A stretch of DNA of 64,000 nt from Phyllostachys edulis (lineage: Eukaryota; Streptophyta; Magnoliopsida; Poales; Poaceae). Numbering within the stretch: the first letter of the stretch is position 1; each line of letters starts with the position of its first letter. Location of the stretch: positions 46,659,452-46,723,451 of the forward strand of contig CM070566.1 of assembly GCA_036346405.1 (NCBI GenBank), read 5' to 3'. Below, piece after piece: positions 47,585 to 57,337 of the stretch. The notes beneath the pieces are model-generated. The model ran no database searches and was not told the DNA's origin. It worked only from the letters and a program-made list of their open reading frames with translations. The position numbers and the translations under genes were made by a program.

Positions 47585-47772
47585 ATACGACTGTAGAACC
47601 CCTAGTTAGATTGGTCAATTGCCTTAAGGACTTGCATCTTATTTCTAAAAGTTAAGAAAAGCTTTGTCAAAATATAGAGTACTTATTGCTTCTACTCATC
47701 ATTTCTAGTTCTATACTTATCTCTACTTTCAGTAAATTTTACTAATCTTTTCTCCTATTTCAAAATTTGTAG

Positions 47773-48608
47773 ATGGCTTCCTCCTCAGCCAAAGGCCCAT
47801 GGGACCATTGCTCCCATGGAGAGCATGAAGGAGGTTTCGCAAAAATCATTCATTAGCTGATGCAGTATCTTGGATTCACCCGCTCTCCTCTCTTCAGAGG
47901 CCAGATGACGAGTATCATGACTCACGAGTCTTGGGTCATGGATGTTTAACTCTATGCCAGGACTGGTGAGTTCGTTCTCACACCTTCAGGTCCGAGGTAC
48001 CCCGTCGTAGCTGCCTTGACGCCATCCAGGATGCAGCCCGCTTCACCACCACTCACTTGTGCTGTATGCACGAGGATCTCCTGTTGAGGTCACCTTTCTG
48101 CTTCTTTCCATATCTCCCTGACGGAGAGCGTGTTCCGGAGGCCTTCAACATCCGAGACAACGATCCTCGCCTGACCCACCAGGTGCAGCTTATGCAGGCG
48201 ATGATCACCACCATCCACTCCACCACAGGCGAGATCCGACAGCTTCGGATACTTCTCACCGGCAGCGACGCCCACTCTGACACCCTCCACCTCAACCTGA
48301 TTAGGAGCAATCAGGCCCACTTTGCTGCAGTCCAGGAGAGAGATGCTGCCATTGCAGAAGTGGCACGTCTCATAGCCACCATTGCGATCACTACTTCAGC
48401 TCTAGTTCCAGTTCCCCCTTCAGCCATCGCCTCCAGCGATAGGACGCTCGATCGACCTCTCCGACCCCGAGGAGCCCGCACCAGGATGACAGCGTGCAAG
48501 AGCATGCGACGCCCCAATTCTCCGCCCTTCATCGACTTGAGAGAGCCCAGCTGTGGACGCAGTCTCAGCCGTTCCTGCTCCTGCTCCCGCTCTCTGAGCT
48601 TCAGCTAG
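47773..48608 (+). pseudogene. Extra 5' gene of Gypsy 1 (upstream of gag), degenerate
   Basis: ATG at 47773 gives MASSSAKGPWDHCSH, then YLGFTRSPLFRGQMTS and a stop, with a further open frame 48057-48608 (TTIHSTTGEIRQLRILL, then a Ser/Arg-rich tail with SRSCSCSRSLS). Some grass Gypsy elements of the RIRE2/RIRE3 group carry a gene of unknown function in this position. Its N-terminus and position fit that, but I do not know its role. Frame changes and stops at about 47855 and 47947 break it. Confidence 0.5.
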
Positions 48609-48942
48609 AGTCGTTCCCGCTCCCGCTCCCCGGAGGAGTAGTCAGGATAGTCTAGGTTAGCTAGCAGTGCTTGCTAGGCAGTCTTTTGGTTGCAAGCACT
48701 TTTTGTTTCCTTCTTTTGTAGACGTTGTGTTTGTATCTTATGACGTGACTTAGCTTACCCTATATGCTATGTTTCAGGAGTCATGTAACACTTAATCCCC
48801 TTAATTTAATGCAGCCATTCTAGGCTTTGTATTGTACTTATTCGACCTTCCTGCTTGGTTTAAAGTTCTTCAGTGTGTGCCTTAGAGGGCTAGTAAACCC
48901 TCATATACTCCCTCTGGTTCTAAGCCTCAGCCTTTTTTCAAG

Positions 48943-50012
48943 ATGCCGCCAAGAAGAGCCACCGCCCCAGCCAGCGAAGCTTACGCAACTGGCCGAGGAA
49001 GAGGTCGTGGCTGTGGTCGTGGCCGAGGACAAGATCTACCTCCCCCACCACCGGCTCACCCAACAATGACACAAGTGATGCTCCAGCAGACTCAGATTCT
49101 TCAAGCATTGCTCAACAATCAGCAGACTAGACCTGTCGGCCGCAACTCCAAGCTCGCTGACTTCCTCAGGACAAGACCCCTCACCTTTGCTATAGCCAAC
49201 AAACCTCTAGAAGCTGAAGACTGGCTCAGAGATACTGAGAAGAAGCTTTGACTTGCCCACTACTCAAATGAAGACAAGGTGTACTTTGCTACCTACCAAC
49301 TGAAAGGTGCCACTGCTATGGTGGGAGAATTACCTTGCTGCTAGAGGTAATGACAATCTTGTGTTAGATGAAGAAGAAGCACCAGCAGCACCAGACGCAG
49401 CGGCACCAAAAGCCGTAGCATCTGCAACTGGAGAACCACTAGCCCCTACTGCCAGAGCCGCCGCAGAAGAAGTTGCTAAAACACCACTAGATGAAGATGA
49501 ACCAGCATGGTAGTCAATTCCTTGGGCGGAATTCAAAGCCACCTTCAGAACCAACTTTGTACCAGCTGGTACCATGAGGTTGAAGAAAAACGAGTTCAGA
49601 TCTCTCAAGCAGGGCCACATGACAGTCAATGTATACTTAACCAAGTTTAACCAGCTTGCCCGCTACGCTCCTAGTGACGTAGCAGATGAAGAGGAAAAGA
49701 TAGATCGCTTCGTGCATGCACGAAGACATGCGAGTACAGCTCATCCTCCATGACTTTTCTAGCTTCCATCACTTGGTCAACAAAGCCCTAGTGCTAGAGA
49801 ATGAGAAGAAGACGGCAGAGGCCAGTCGCAAAAGGAAGATGTCATTCCAGAGACCACAAGGCAACTTTCCCCAGAAGTTGACATTTCAGGGTAGTTCCTC
49901 CTTCAGATCATCTACCGCCGCGCCACAGAGAAATTCAGTTCCAACCCCAAGACCCCAAGGACTAGGGCAACCTGCCACAGTCAACCCAGCAACTCAGCTT
50001 TTGATCCAGTGA
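48943..50012 (+). pseudogene. Gypsy 1 gag with an acidic Ala/Pro-rich insertion
   Basis: Starts MPPRRATAPASEAYATGRG (Gly/Arg-rich), then KLADFLRTRPLTFAIA, EAEDWLRDTEKKL and a stop at 49249, all conserved in the Gypsy capsid domain. After a frame change WWENYLAARGN is followed by an unusual ~55-residue stretch rich in Ala, Pro and Glu (DEEEAPAAPDAAAPKA, 49366-49500) before PWAEFKATFRTNFVPAGT. The tail reads FSSFHHLVNKALVLENEKK and SRKRKMSFQRPQG. The zinc knuckle and all of pol are missing. Stops at 49249 and 49511 and a frame change near 49710 inactivate it. Confidence 0.8.
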
Positions 50013-50029
50013 TCCAAATCCTCTCAAAT

Positions 50030-51364
50030 TTTAACCATAGCTCATCAAAAAGGTCAGGAACTTATTCCAATCGACGATTAGGAAGATCAAAGCCAAGGTT
50101 CCATCAATTTTATAGATGAAGGAATGAGGGCACAATAACCTTAAAAAATTAAACTTTGATCCTAGAACTTGCTCGTGGGTAAGAGATTATCAAGATGATC
50201 CTAAATGCATCCCCACATGTCACAGCAAGCAAGATCTCAGCAAGAAAGCAAAGGAAAAACAAAGGATCACCAAAAACCAAAAAACTCGCCAAAAAGATAG
50301 CAAGAACAAGAAGAGACTCATCTTTAAGAATCTTGCTTGGATTAATTTGAGATTGAAGTTGATTTACATTCACTCCATCATGGAGGACAAAAGCTCAACA
50401 CTTGTGCACACATTCAATCCATCTTACACAAACCCTAGCCTCAACTACTCTAAAATCCCCAAAACACAAATTGGAGTTTCTATCTTGGAAGGGCTTAGGA
50501 ACTCTACATCTGGACATCCCCTTATATAGTGGAGGCTAGGCTATGAGAGAAAACCCTAATGGGCACCCGTTAAGCCCACACATAAACGGGTCTACACTCA
50601 CGTATGCTTCTTAAAGCGGATGACAAACAAGACTTCCCGAATCCGTTTCTTCGTGATCTTTACCTTTATTTGACCTAAACCGTCTCTCCTTGCACCGTCT
50701 TGTGCCGCGGTTTAGCCAAAAGTCATCAAGGTGGTATTTTGGTGAAGTTACCAAAATACCCCTTCTCGATCCTTCTCCAAAGACCGAGTCAAATCTTCAT
50801 GTAACAATCACATGCTTCGCCACGTGTAGATTGATCAAACGGCTCTCTTCATGTCGATAAGTATCTCACATCCGGCTCCCACCGAAACCACCATGGCACT
50901 TGCACCGATCCCCGCGTCGCTTGATGCAACCCGTCGCACCGAACTTCCCGTTCGGTCATCATATCCATTTTGCGTCATGCTTGAGTCCACTGACTTCACC
51001 AGGCATCCTCGATCATTCTGGACTTTAGCTCTCCAAACTTAGTCCCGATCATCCTCGTTGTTGACCATCGTTGACCTCCAAACCTCTTGCACAACAATAG
51101 ACTAAGAAATCGATTCTGGGAACAAGCTCTTCGCAACACAAATGCACTGAAATACATAAAATTGACCTAACCTAAGAACATCACCGCCAAGTTGGCCAGC
51201 AAACCGAGCAAAACCGGTCAGACCGCCACCTATGGCCGATCTAACCGCCTATAGCCTGACAACTTCTAAAATTTGCCGAAAATATGTGTTTCAACAAACC
51301 CTCAACACCATTACCAATTATATCATCATCCTAAGATCATGAGCATATCCCCATGATATCCACA
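50030..51364 (-). mobile_element. Divergent partial LTR of family B
   Basis: From about 50515 to 51364 it follows the family B LTR in order (AACCCTAATGGG, TTACCAAAATACCCCTTCTCG, GCTTCGCCACGTGTAG, TTAGTCCCGATC, GCATATCCCCATGATATCC) and ends ATATCCACA. It differs much more than the two LTRs of the complete element differ from each other. A minus-strand TATA word (CTATATAAGGGG) lies near 50520-50531. 50030-50515 has no clear match and may be LTR divergence or unrelated sequence. No partner LTR. Confidence 0.65.
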
Positions 51365-51473
51365 AGACGACTCAGGATATTCCGACTCCCGAGGGGCCTA
51401 TGGTATTATGAGTGTATTGCATTATGAGTGGGAATGGGAAATCCCATTCTTACATGCCCTTGTGGCCATATAA
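51365..51473 (-). mobile_element. L-family LTR fragment, copy 3
   Basis: 109 bp matching 31205-31312: GACTCAGGATATTCCGACTC, GAGGGGCCTA, CATTATGAGTGGGAATGGG, ATGCCCTTGTGGCC. It is cut on the left by the family B LTR end and on the right by the kinase 3' flank (ATTCGTGATCAAACTCC). Confidence 0.8.
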
Positions 51474-51509
51474 CATTCGTGATCAAACTCCACGGATGGA
51501 GTATAAACA

Positions 51510-52557
51510 TGTTAGGTATATGCACATTTTTGTGATTATTATAATTCCTATAACAATAATTGAATTGACAACAGCATATATACTAGGCATATTTGGGACT
51601 ATGAACAGTAACATGAGCATCAACTCAAATATATCTATCTCATATATATACACTAACAAGGCAAAGCCTAGAACAAGCATGCTACTAACAGAAGTAGGCA
51701 TCAACATCATGATATGACAAATATCTAGGAAATAAGGCCTAGTCATATCAAATGATATCACCGCGACTTACAGAGAAACACTCTGACAAAGGTCACAGTA
51801 GAGTCTGATCCGAAGAAGATGACGTGCCGAGGATGATGGAAAAAGAGGAAGCCGTGAGCAGTCACGCAAACACTTCTCAAAAACCAGATTCGCCCCAACC
51901 TGTGCAGGATTGCAAGGGAAGCCGGCTTTGGGGACACTACTCTCCCTATGTCGGTGCACGCCGAGGAAGGGATGGAGTAGCCAAGTAGTGCAGCACCAAG
52001 GAACCGGGCAAAAACTAGAATACTTTGTTATGATTATGAGAGTTTCTCTCTATTCTCTTATTATGAGAGGAGAGGTCTCACCATTAAATAGAACCAGATT
52101 CAGCAGAAGAAACTGCCGCCATTATGTCATTAGAAACTGCTGTCATAACTGCCATTATATTGTTTTAAACACGGTTAATGCATGCCATAAAAGCCAATTG
52201 AAACGGTGTATTCAATTTTCAGTTTCTAATCAGTGTGCATGGTTTTCAAGTGCAAAAAAAGCTACAGCTCCACAGCCAACCGAACACGAAATCGCTGGAC
52301 CATTCGCACATGCGGGCGGGCGATGGCGATGGTGTGGCGTGGTGTGGCATGGCGAGGCGAGCGAGCGAGTGCGTGTGTTCTTCTTTTGCTTGCTTCAACT
52401 AGGTAAGACCAACTCCACCTTATATATTGGTCTTCTCCCACCTAGACTAGCAATATGGTACTAAACTTCCCACCTCCCACCATGCACGAGTGGGCCTTTG
52501 GGATTTTTCTAGGATTTAATTAGAGTATTGAATGGGCCAAGCCCAAAAACTCTAACA
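51510..52557 (-). mobile_element. 3' LTR of Copia copy C (1048 bp)
   Basis: Minus strand starts TGTTAGAGTTTTTGGGC and ends TGCATATACCTAACA, so the ends form TG...CA with a six-base inverted TGTTAG. A TATATA word lies near 52420. The GCGAGGCGAGCGAGCGAG stretch near 52350 is the segment that abuts RT in the partial 5' LTR. Confidence 0.85.
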
Positions 52558-53072
52558 ATCCCCCACCAGAACCCAAAAGCACCACGAATTTTTTAGTGGA
52601 GACCGGTTAAGAATGAACATCCACCTAGAACCTCAAGTTACACTCGCCCACAACTACACAATGAACTAAACTTGAATTGGAAGTTTTGTGTGAACAAGTT
52701 TCACCTAAGGCCTTTGCTGATACTTGGCCGCCGATTGGCTACTCCTCAGGTGGAGCATAAATGTCATACTCTTGTGTCTCTTCATGAGCTTCTTAGATAT
52801 CACCCACATCTCGTAGACGACTGCGACCAATAGTCGGGCTCATATAGGTGTGTTCTTACATGAATAACCAGTAGGACGGTATTTTGCTGTTAAGCCTCGG
52901 AACACATTAAGAGAAAGTCATCCTGTCTTACAGTAATTAGAGTACTGCATCTCCAATGAAGTGAGATATAAAGTAAGAATGTACTCTACTGTTACCCAAA
53001 TAGTTTGTTTTTTCCAAGTCCTATTTCACGGGATCTCCGATCACATAGGTTTGGGTTACCACTGTGTGTAAC

Positions 53073-54685
53073 TCACGTGGGTCTCATTTCCATCTCATTC
53101 GATGCAATTTCAATCACATTCCGTGATAGTCCCTTTTTAAAGGGATCTGTTAGATTTTTAGCTGTTTGGATATAATCCATAGCTATCACTCCGGAGTTTC
53201 TCAATTTTCTGATAGACTTCAACCGCCTTTTCACATGTCTTGAGGATTTCATATTATCCTTTGCGCTTGCCACCCTTATGATAACTGTTTGGTTATTACA
53301 GTACATAAGGATAGCTAGAATGGGTTTTTCAACCACCGGTAAATCCATCAAGAGTTCTTGCAGCCATTCTGCCTCAATAGTGGCTGTGTCTAATACTGTG
53401 AGTTCTGGCTCCATGGTTGACCTTGTTAGTATAGCCTGTTTGTAGGACCTCCATGAGACAGAAGACCACCTAGAGTGAATACATATCCACTCGTAGCATT
53501 TATCTCATCAGTATCAGAAATCAAATTGGAATCACCATATCCCTCAAGTACACCAGGATAACCAGTATAGTGAATTCCATAACTTATTGTACCTTTCAAA
53601 TAGCGCATACCCCACTCAAGTGCGTGCCAATGATCATATCCCGGATTAGCGGTAAACTGGCTCAGTTTGCTTACAGTAAAAGAGATGTCAGCACGAGTAG
53701 CACAAGCTAAGTGCATGAGTGAACCAATAATCTAAGAGTACCTCAATTGATCATATCCTAGTCTTCTATTCTTAGTATTATACTTGGATCATAAGGTGTT
53801 GGAGAGGGCTTGCTTTCCATATAGCCAAAACGGCTCTAGACCTTTTTCGCATAATGAGATTGCAAAAGGGTAATCTCATTCTCATCCTTGATTAACTTGA
53901 TGTTTAAAATAACATCAGTCTCTCTCAAATCTTTCATATCAAAACTTTAGGATAAAAATAATTTAACCTCGTTAACTACATCAATGTTTGTCCCAAAGAT
54001 AAGTATGTCATCAATATACAAGCATAATATTACTCCTTTACCTCCACCATAGCGGTAGTATACATATTTATCGGCTTCATTTACCGCAAACCACGCAGAT
54101 GTCAAAGTTCTATCGAACTTCTCATGTCATTGCTTAGGTGCCTGTTTGAGGCCGTATAAAGATTTCAATAACTTACAGACCTTGCCCTCTTGTCAAGGTA
54201 CTACAAATCCATCAAATTGATCCATGTAAATTTCCTCATCTAACTCTCCATTGAGGAAAGGTGTCTTTACGTCCATTTGATGGACAACAAGACCATGTGA
54301 GGCAGCCAAAGATAATAGTACTCGAATAGTGGTTAATCTAGCAATAAGTGAGTATGTATAAAAGAAATTCTCACCTTCTTTCTTAGTATAACATTTTGCC
54401 ATAAGCTGAGCCTTATACTTTTCGATTGTATCGGCAGGCCTAAGCTTCTTCTTGAACACATACTTGCATCCAACTGGCTTACAACTAATGGATGATCGGT
54501 GACTCTCCAAGATCCGTTAGCGATAATGGAATCCATTTTACTAAGAATCGCATCCTTCCAGTACTCTGCATCAGAAGATGCATATGCCTCTGAAATAGAT
54601 TTGGGAACTCTCTTGCTAATTCGAGGAGTTCATGTTCATGTGTATGTTCAATATATTCAATTGGAACGGTAGTTTTAGGAATTAA
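53073..54685 (-). pseudogene. Copia RT and RNase H, copy C
   Basis: Minus strand. RT starts in GCKYVFKKKLRPADTIEKYKA and continues HQMDVKTPFLNGELDEEIYM (54510-54193), with YVDD at about 54018-54007 (read from TATATTGATGAC). RNase H: ANPGYDHWHALEWGMRYLKG and EGYGDSNLISD (53716-53426), ATIEAEWLQELLMDL and YCNNQTVIIRV (catalytic Asp changed to Asn) and SSRHVKRRLKSI (53414-53073). Frame changes at 53420 and within RT. No integrase. Confidence 0.85.
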
Positions 54686-54689
54686 AATC

Positions 54690-54928
54690 GCCAGACCATT
54701 CACACGCATGTCGCGCGTGCGAGGGCGAGGCGAGCGAGCGAGAGCGCATGTGTGTTCTTCTTTTGCTTGCTTCAACTAGGTAAGATCAACTTCACCTTAT
54801 ATATATCCCACCAAGACTAGCAATATAGTACTAAACATCACACCTTTTACCATGCATTAGTGGGCCTTTGTTGACTTTCCTAGGATTTAATTAGAGTATT
54901 GAATAGGCTAAGTCCAAAAACTCTAACA
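54690..54928 (-). mobile_element. Partial 5' LTR of Copia copy C
   Basis: About 240 bp matching the start of the 52557-51510 LTR, then joined to RT at GGAATTAAAATCGCCAG, the same junction as in copy A (30005-30020). Confidence 0.85.
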
Positions 54929-55158
54929 AAACAAACACACAGGCCCAGGCTCGAGGGTGCATCTGCATAACTGCATATGTAATGTCCACTGAACCTCACT
55001 TAACATATAGAAAAGCTCTATACAGAGTGCAGGGTTGGTTCCAACACACATTCAGAAAATAGAAGATATCACACCATAGAAGTTGAATTATTTGTGTCGA
55101 CTTGCAGTTACTTTTTTGAACAGACATTCGAGCAATCGATCGACGAACATGAAGATGG

Positions 55159-56392
55159 TTACTCCTGATCCTGAGAGGCATCCGATCTATTCATCGATTC
55201 AATCTGAGGCCACACTTCAGTTGCCAAGTCTGGGCGCTGTTTCCTTTCCTCATTGCTGCATTTCAGGCCTAGGTATATCATTTTCACAGCCTGTTGTATT
55301 GACTTGTTATCCAACTCCAGTGTAGCATCCACGATTTTCAGTTTTTCTAAGAACACCTTTTGCCTACGTGCTTCCATTTTTCCCAAATCTTTACCTTCCA
55401 ATTTATCGATAACCTGCTTTCTTAAACCCGTTGCACTGTTATCCCCTGTGACTAGCTGCAGCAATATGATACCCAAAGCGAATACATCTGACTGAGGGGT
55501 CAATTTTTTAGTAGTGTAGAATTCCGGGTCCATATAGGAATCGCTACCCTTCGGTTCGTTTGTAACATGGTTAGGTGTTGCTGTGTCATTGGTATACTGT
55601 AACACACGAGATATTCCAAAGTCGCCGAGCTTGCATACATTGCCTTTACCGAAAAGGATGTTTTCTGGTTTAAGATCACCGTGAGCAATTGGATTAGGGT
55701 TCGTGTTGTGGAGGAACACAAGAGCAGAGCATATGCTGGTGGCTATTCTGGTTCTTTCTTCCCATGAAAAAGGTTGCTTGAGGCGATCTTTCAGGGTGCC
55801 AAGACTTTGTTTACTTACCGGAGATCTTTCCATAGGTGTGTACAACGCGTGGATATGAAGCTCTTTAATCTCCGCGGTACCATCATTAACCCGGATACAG
55901 TGGTAGTATATTACACCTTGTGCGAGAGCAAATTTCCCTGTGCCGCCAACAATGGCCCACTCACCTGAGCGTCCTGCCATAGTCCCTGAAAATGCAAGCG
56001 TGGAACCCCGATACCTTCATGCATGGATACAAAGTTGTCATGCGTGTGAATCATCAATCCAATTGACGATTCATGTGAAACGGTACGTACCATGAGTCCA
56101 CGAAGACGATGTTGCAACTGAGGAACCACTGACCGCCTGCTTCCTTGCCCGTCTGCGTATGATGGCCTCGCGCACGAGCGGCCACGTTCGCGCTGGAGGG
56201 ATCTCGGCCATCATATATAGGCCAATCGTTAACCGCGGTCAGGCCAAATGCTTTTGGAAGATTTGGGTCGAGTACCACGCTTTGGTTTTGTCTTGGCCCG
56301 ACGGCCACCTGCTCCAAATACAAGCGGAGGTAGAGCTGATTTTGCCTGAAAGCATGGTGCAGGGGAGCAGTTTGGAATAGCGGATTAGCCAT
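55159..56392 (-). CDS. Chimeric dirigent-kinase gene, unit 3
   Basis: Two minus-strand exons, 56392-56091 and 56014-55159, separated by a 76 bp intron (GTACGT...AAG). Lengths 302 and 856 keep the frame, giving about 385 residues with no internal stop. Residues 1-166 form a dirigent domain: MANPLFQ start, LYLEQ, VNDWPIYDGRDP, RARGHHTQTG, IVFVDSW/YRGSTLAFSG, VGGTGKFALAQGVI. Dirigent proteins steer coupling of phenoxy radicals, usually secreted; here I see no clear signal peptide. From GTLKDRLKQPFSWEERTRI on it is kinase C-lobe: HGDLKPEN, DFG, SYMDPEF, PQSDVFALG, ending SDASQDQE. The kinase glycine loop and VAIK lysine are missing, so kinase activity is unlikely. The join lies just after a dirigent splice donor (GTAAGT at 55818-55813), so the transcript may be spliced there instead. 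Expression unknown. Confidence 0.8.
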
Positions 56393-56544
56393 GGGGGAGG
56401 ACGAGGGGGAGCACGGGGGCAGGGGGATGATGGGGGAGCACGCGACCAGGGGGAGGAGGGCGCGGTGGACGGGGCGGGAGAGGAATGGAAATTGGGGATC
56501 GGGTCGAGAGTCACCGGAGTTGACCATGTCTAATCCGAACATAC

Positions 56545-56556
56545 CTATATATACGC
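56545..56556 (-). promoter_or_regulatory. Likely TATA box of the unit 3 dirigent-kinase gene
   Basis: GTATATATAGG on the minus strand, about 155 bp upstream of the ATG at 56392. The word is kept in the unit 1 flank (ATATATACGCG near 32290) but lost in unit 2 by a ~47 bp deletion. Confidence 0.6.
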
Positions 56557-56621
56557 ATTGAATGAATTTTGTTTCTCTACTTATTCAATGGTAGAACAGC
56601 AACTCAATTCCTCTCGTCATT

Positions 56622-57337
56622 AGAAACTGAAGAACTAGATCAATCGCCACAATACCTTTGTCTCCACCGTCCGATTAGAAACCGCAGGATCAGATCATCA
56701 TATTCCCTAGATTAATCCAGAGTCATCGCCCGACCGGTCGGCTAATTAACCTATTCCAGGGTGAGCAGCGCGACACACCGAACCATTCAAAGCCCTCCCG
56801 CGCGCGCCATATGGCCCCTGCCGGGAGCGCCGGCCGCGAGTCGCGTTCCAGGGCCCGCCGCCGTCCGACGTGGCCGACCTGGAGGGCCCACGTGCCCCCC
56901 GGTGCTCGGGCAGTGACGCCCGCGTGGGCCACGTCCTGCCTCCCCGGTGACGTGCATGGCTCCCGCCCCCTCCCCGCGCGCTATATATATCGCCCCACCG
57001 CGCCCCCCCCCCCGCAACCCGTCCGTCTCCTCCCAAACGAGAGCGGCCGAGAATAGCAAAGCCGGCAAGAAACGCCAACCCACAACGTTCCCAGCAGCAA
57101 AGGCCGTTTAGCTAGCCCTGGAACGCGACTCGCGGCCGGCGCTCCCGGCAGGGGCCATATGGCGCGCGCGGGAGGGCTTTGAATGGTTCCGTGCGTCGCG
57201 CTGCTCACCCTGGAATGGGTTAATTAGCCGACCGGTCAGGCGATGACTCTGGATTAATCTAGGGAATATGATTGATATGATCCTTCAGTTTCCAATGGGA
57301 CGGTGGAGACAAAGGTATTGTGGCGATTGATACTGTA
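56622..57337. mobile_element. Foldback element (716 bp) with long inverted arms
   Basis: Arms 56639-56854 and 57115-57331 (about 216 bp each) are inverted copies with few mismatches, for example ATCAATCGCCACAATACC at one end and GGTATTGTGGCGATTGAT at the other. Flanking GTCATT (56616-56621, 57338-57343) is a likely target duplication; unit 2 has one copy at the same site. The loop is 260 bp. No transposase. Long arms fit a foldback or long-TIR MULE type; the 6 bp duplication does not decide the superfamily. Confidence 0.85.
56855..57114 (+). promoter_or_regulatory. Promoter-like loop of the foldback element
   Basis: GC-rich 260 bp with four ACGT cores: GACGTGGC (56867), CCCACGTGCC (about 56887), CCACGTCC (56929) and GACGTGC (56949), plus CGCGTGGGCC before the third. 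CTATATATAT follows at 56981-56990, and a C-rich leader-like stretch after it. ACGT-core clusters ahead of a TATA box are typical of ABA/stress-responsive plant promoters (ABRE, G-box). Source gene unknown; no start codon frame follows that I can identify. Inference from motif order. Confidence 0.55.

Larger units (their letters stand above)
43786..50020 (+). mobile_element. Long-LTR Gypsy retrotransposon 1, truncated after gag
   Basis: 5' LTR 43786-47568, tRNA-Met primer site at 47573, an extra 5' open region (47773-48608), then gag (48943-50012). Long LTRs and the additional gene before gag resemble RIRE3/Tekay-like grass elements. No protease, RT or integrase and no 3' LTR follow; from about 50030 the sequence belongs to another LTR. 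Confidence 0.8.
51510..54928 (-). mobile_element. Internally deleted Copia, copy C, with target duplication AAACA
   Basis: Flanked by AAACA at 51505-51509 and 54929-54933. Minus-strand order: partial 5' LTR (54928-54690), RT, RNase H, polypurine GGTGGGGGAT at 52567-52558, 3' LTR (52557-51510). Most of the 5' LTR, primer site, gag, protease and integrase are deleted. The empty site is present at 32778-32830. Copy A at 17416-30261 has the same deletion and the same right flank. Confidence 0.9.

Noticed and set aside
56723..57208. Open frames across the foldback element
   Set aside because: They run through the inverted arms on both strands, as expected from palindromic GC-rich DNA.
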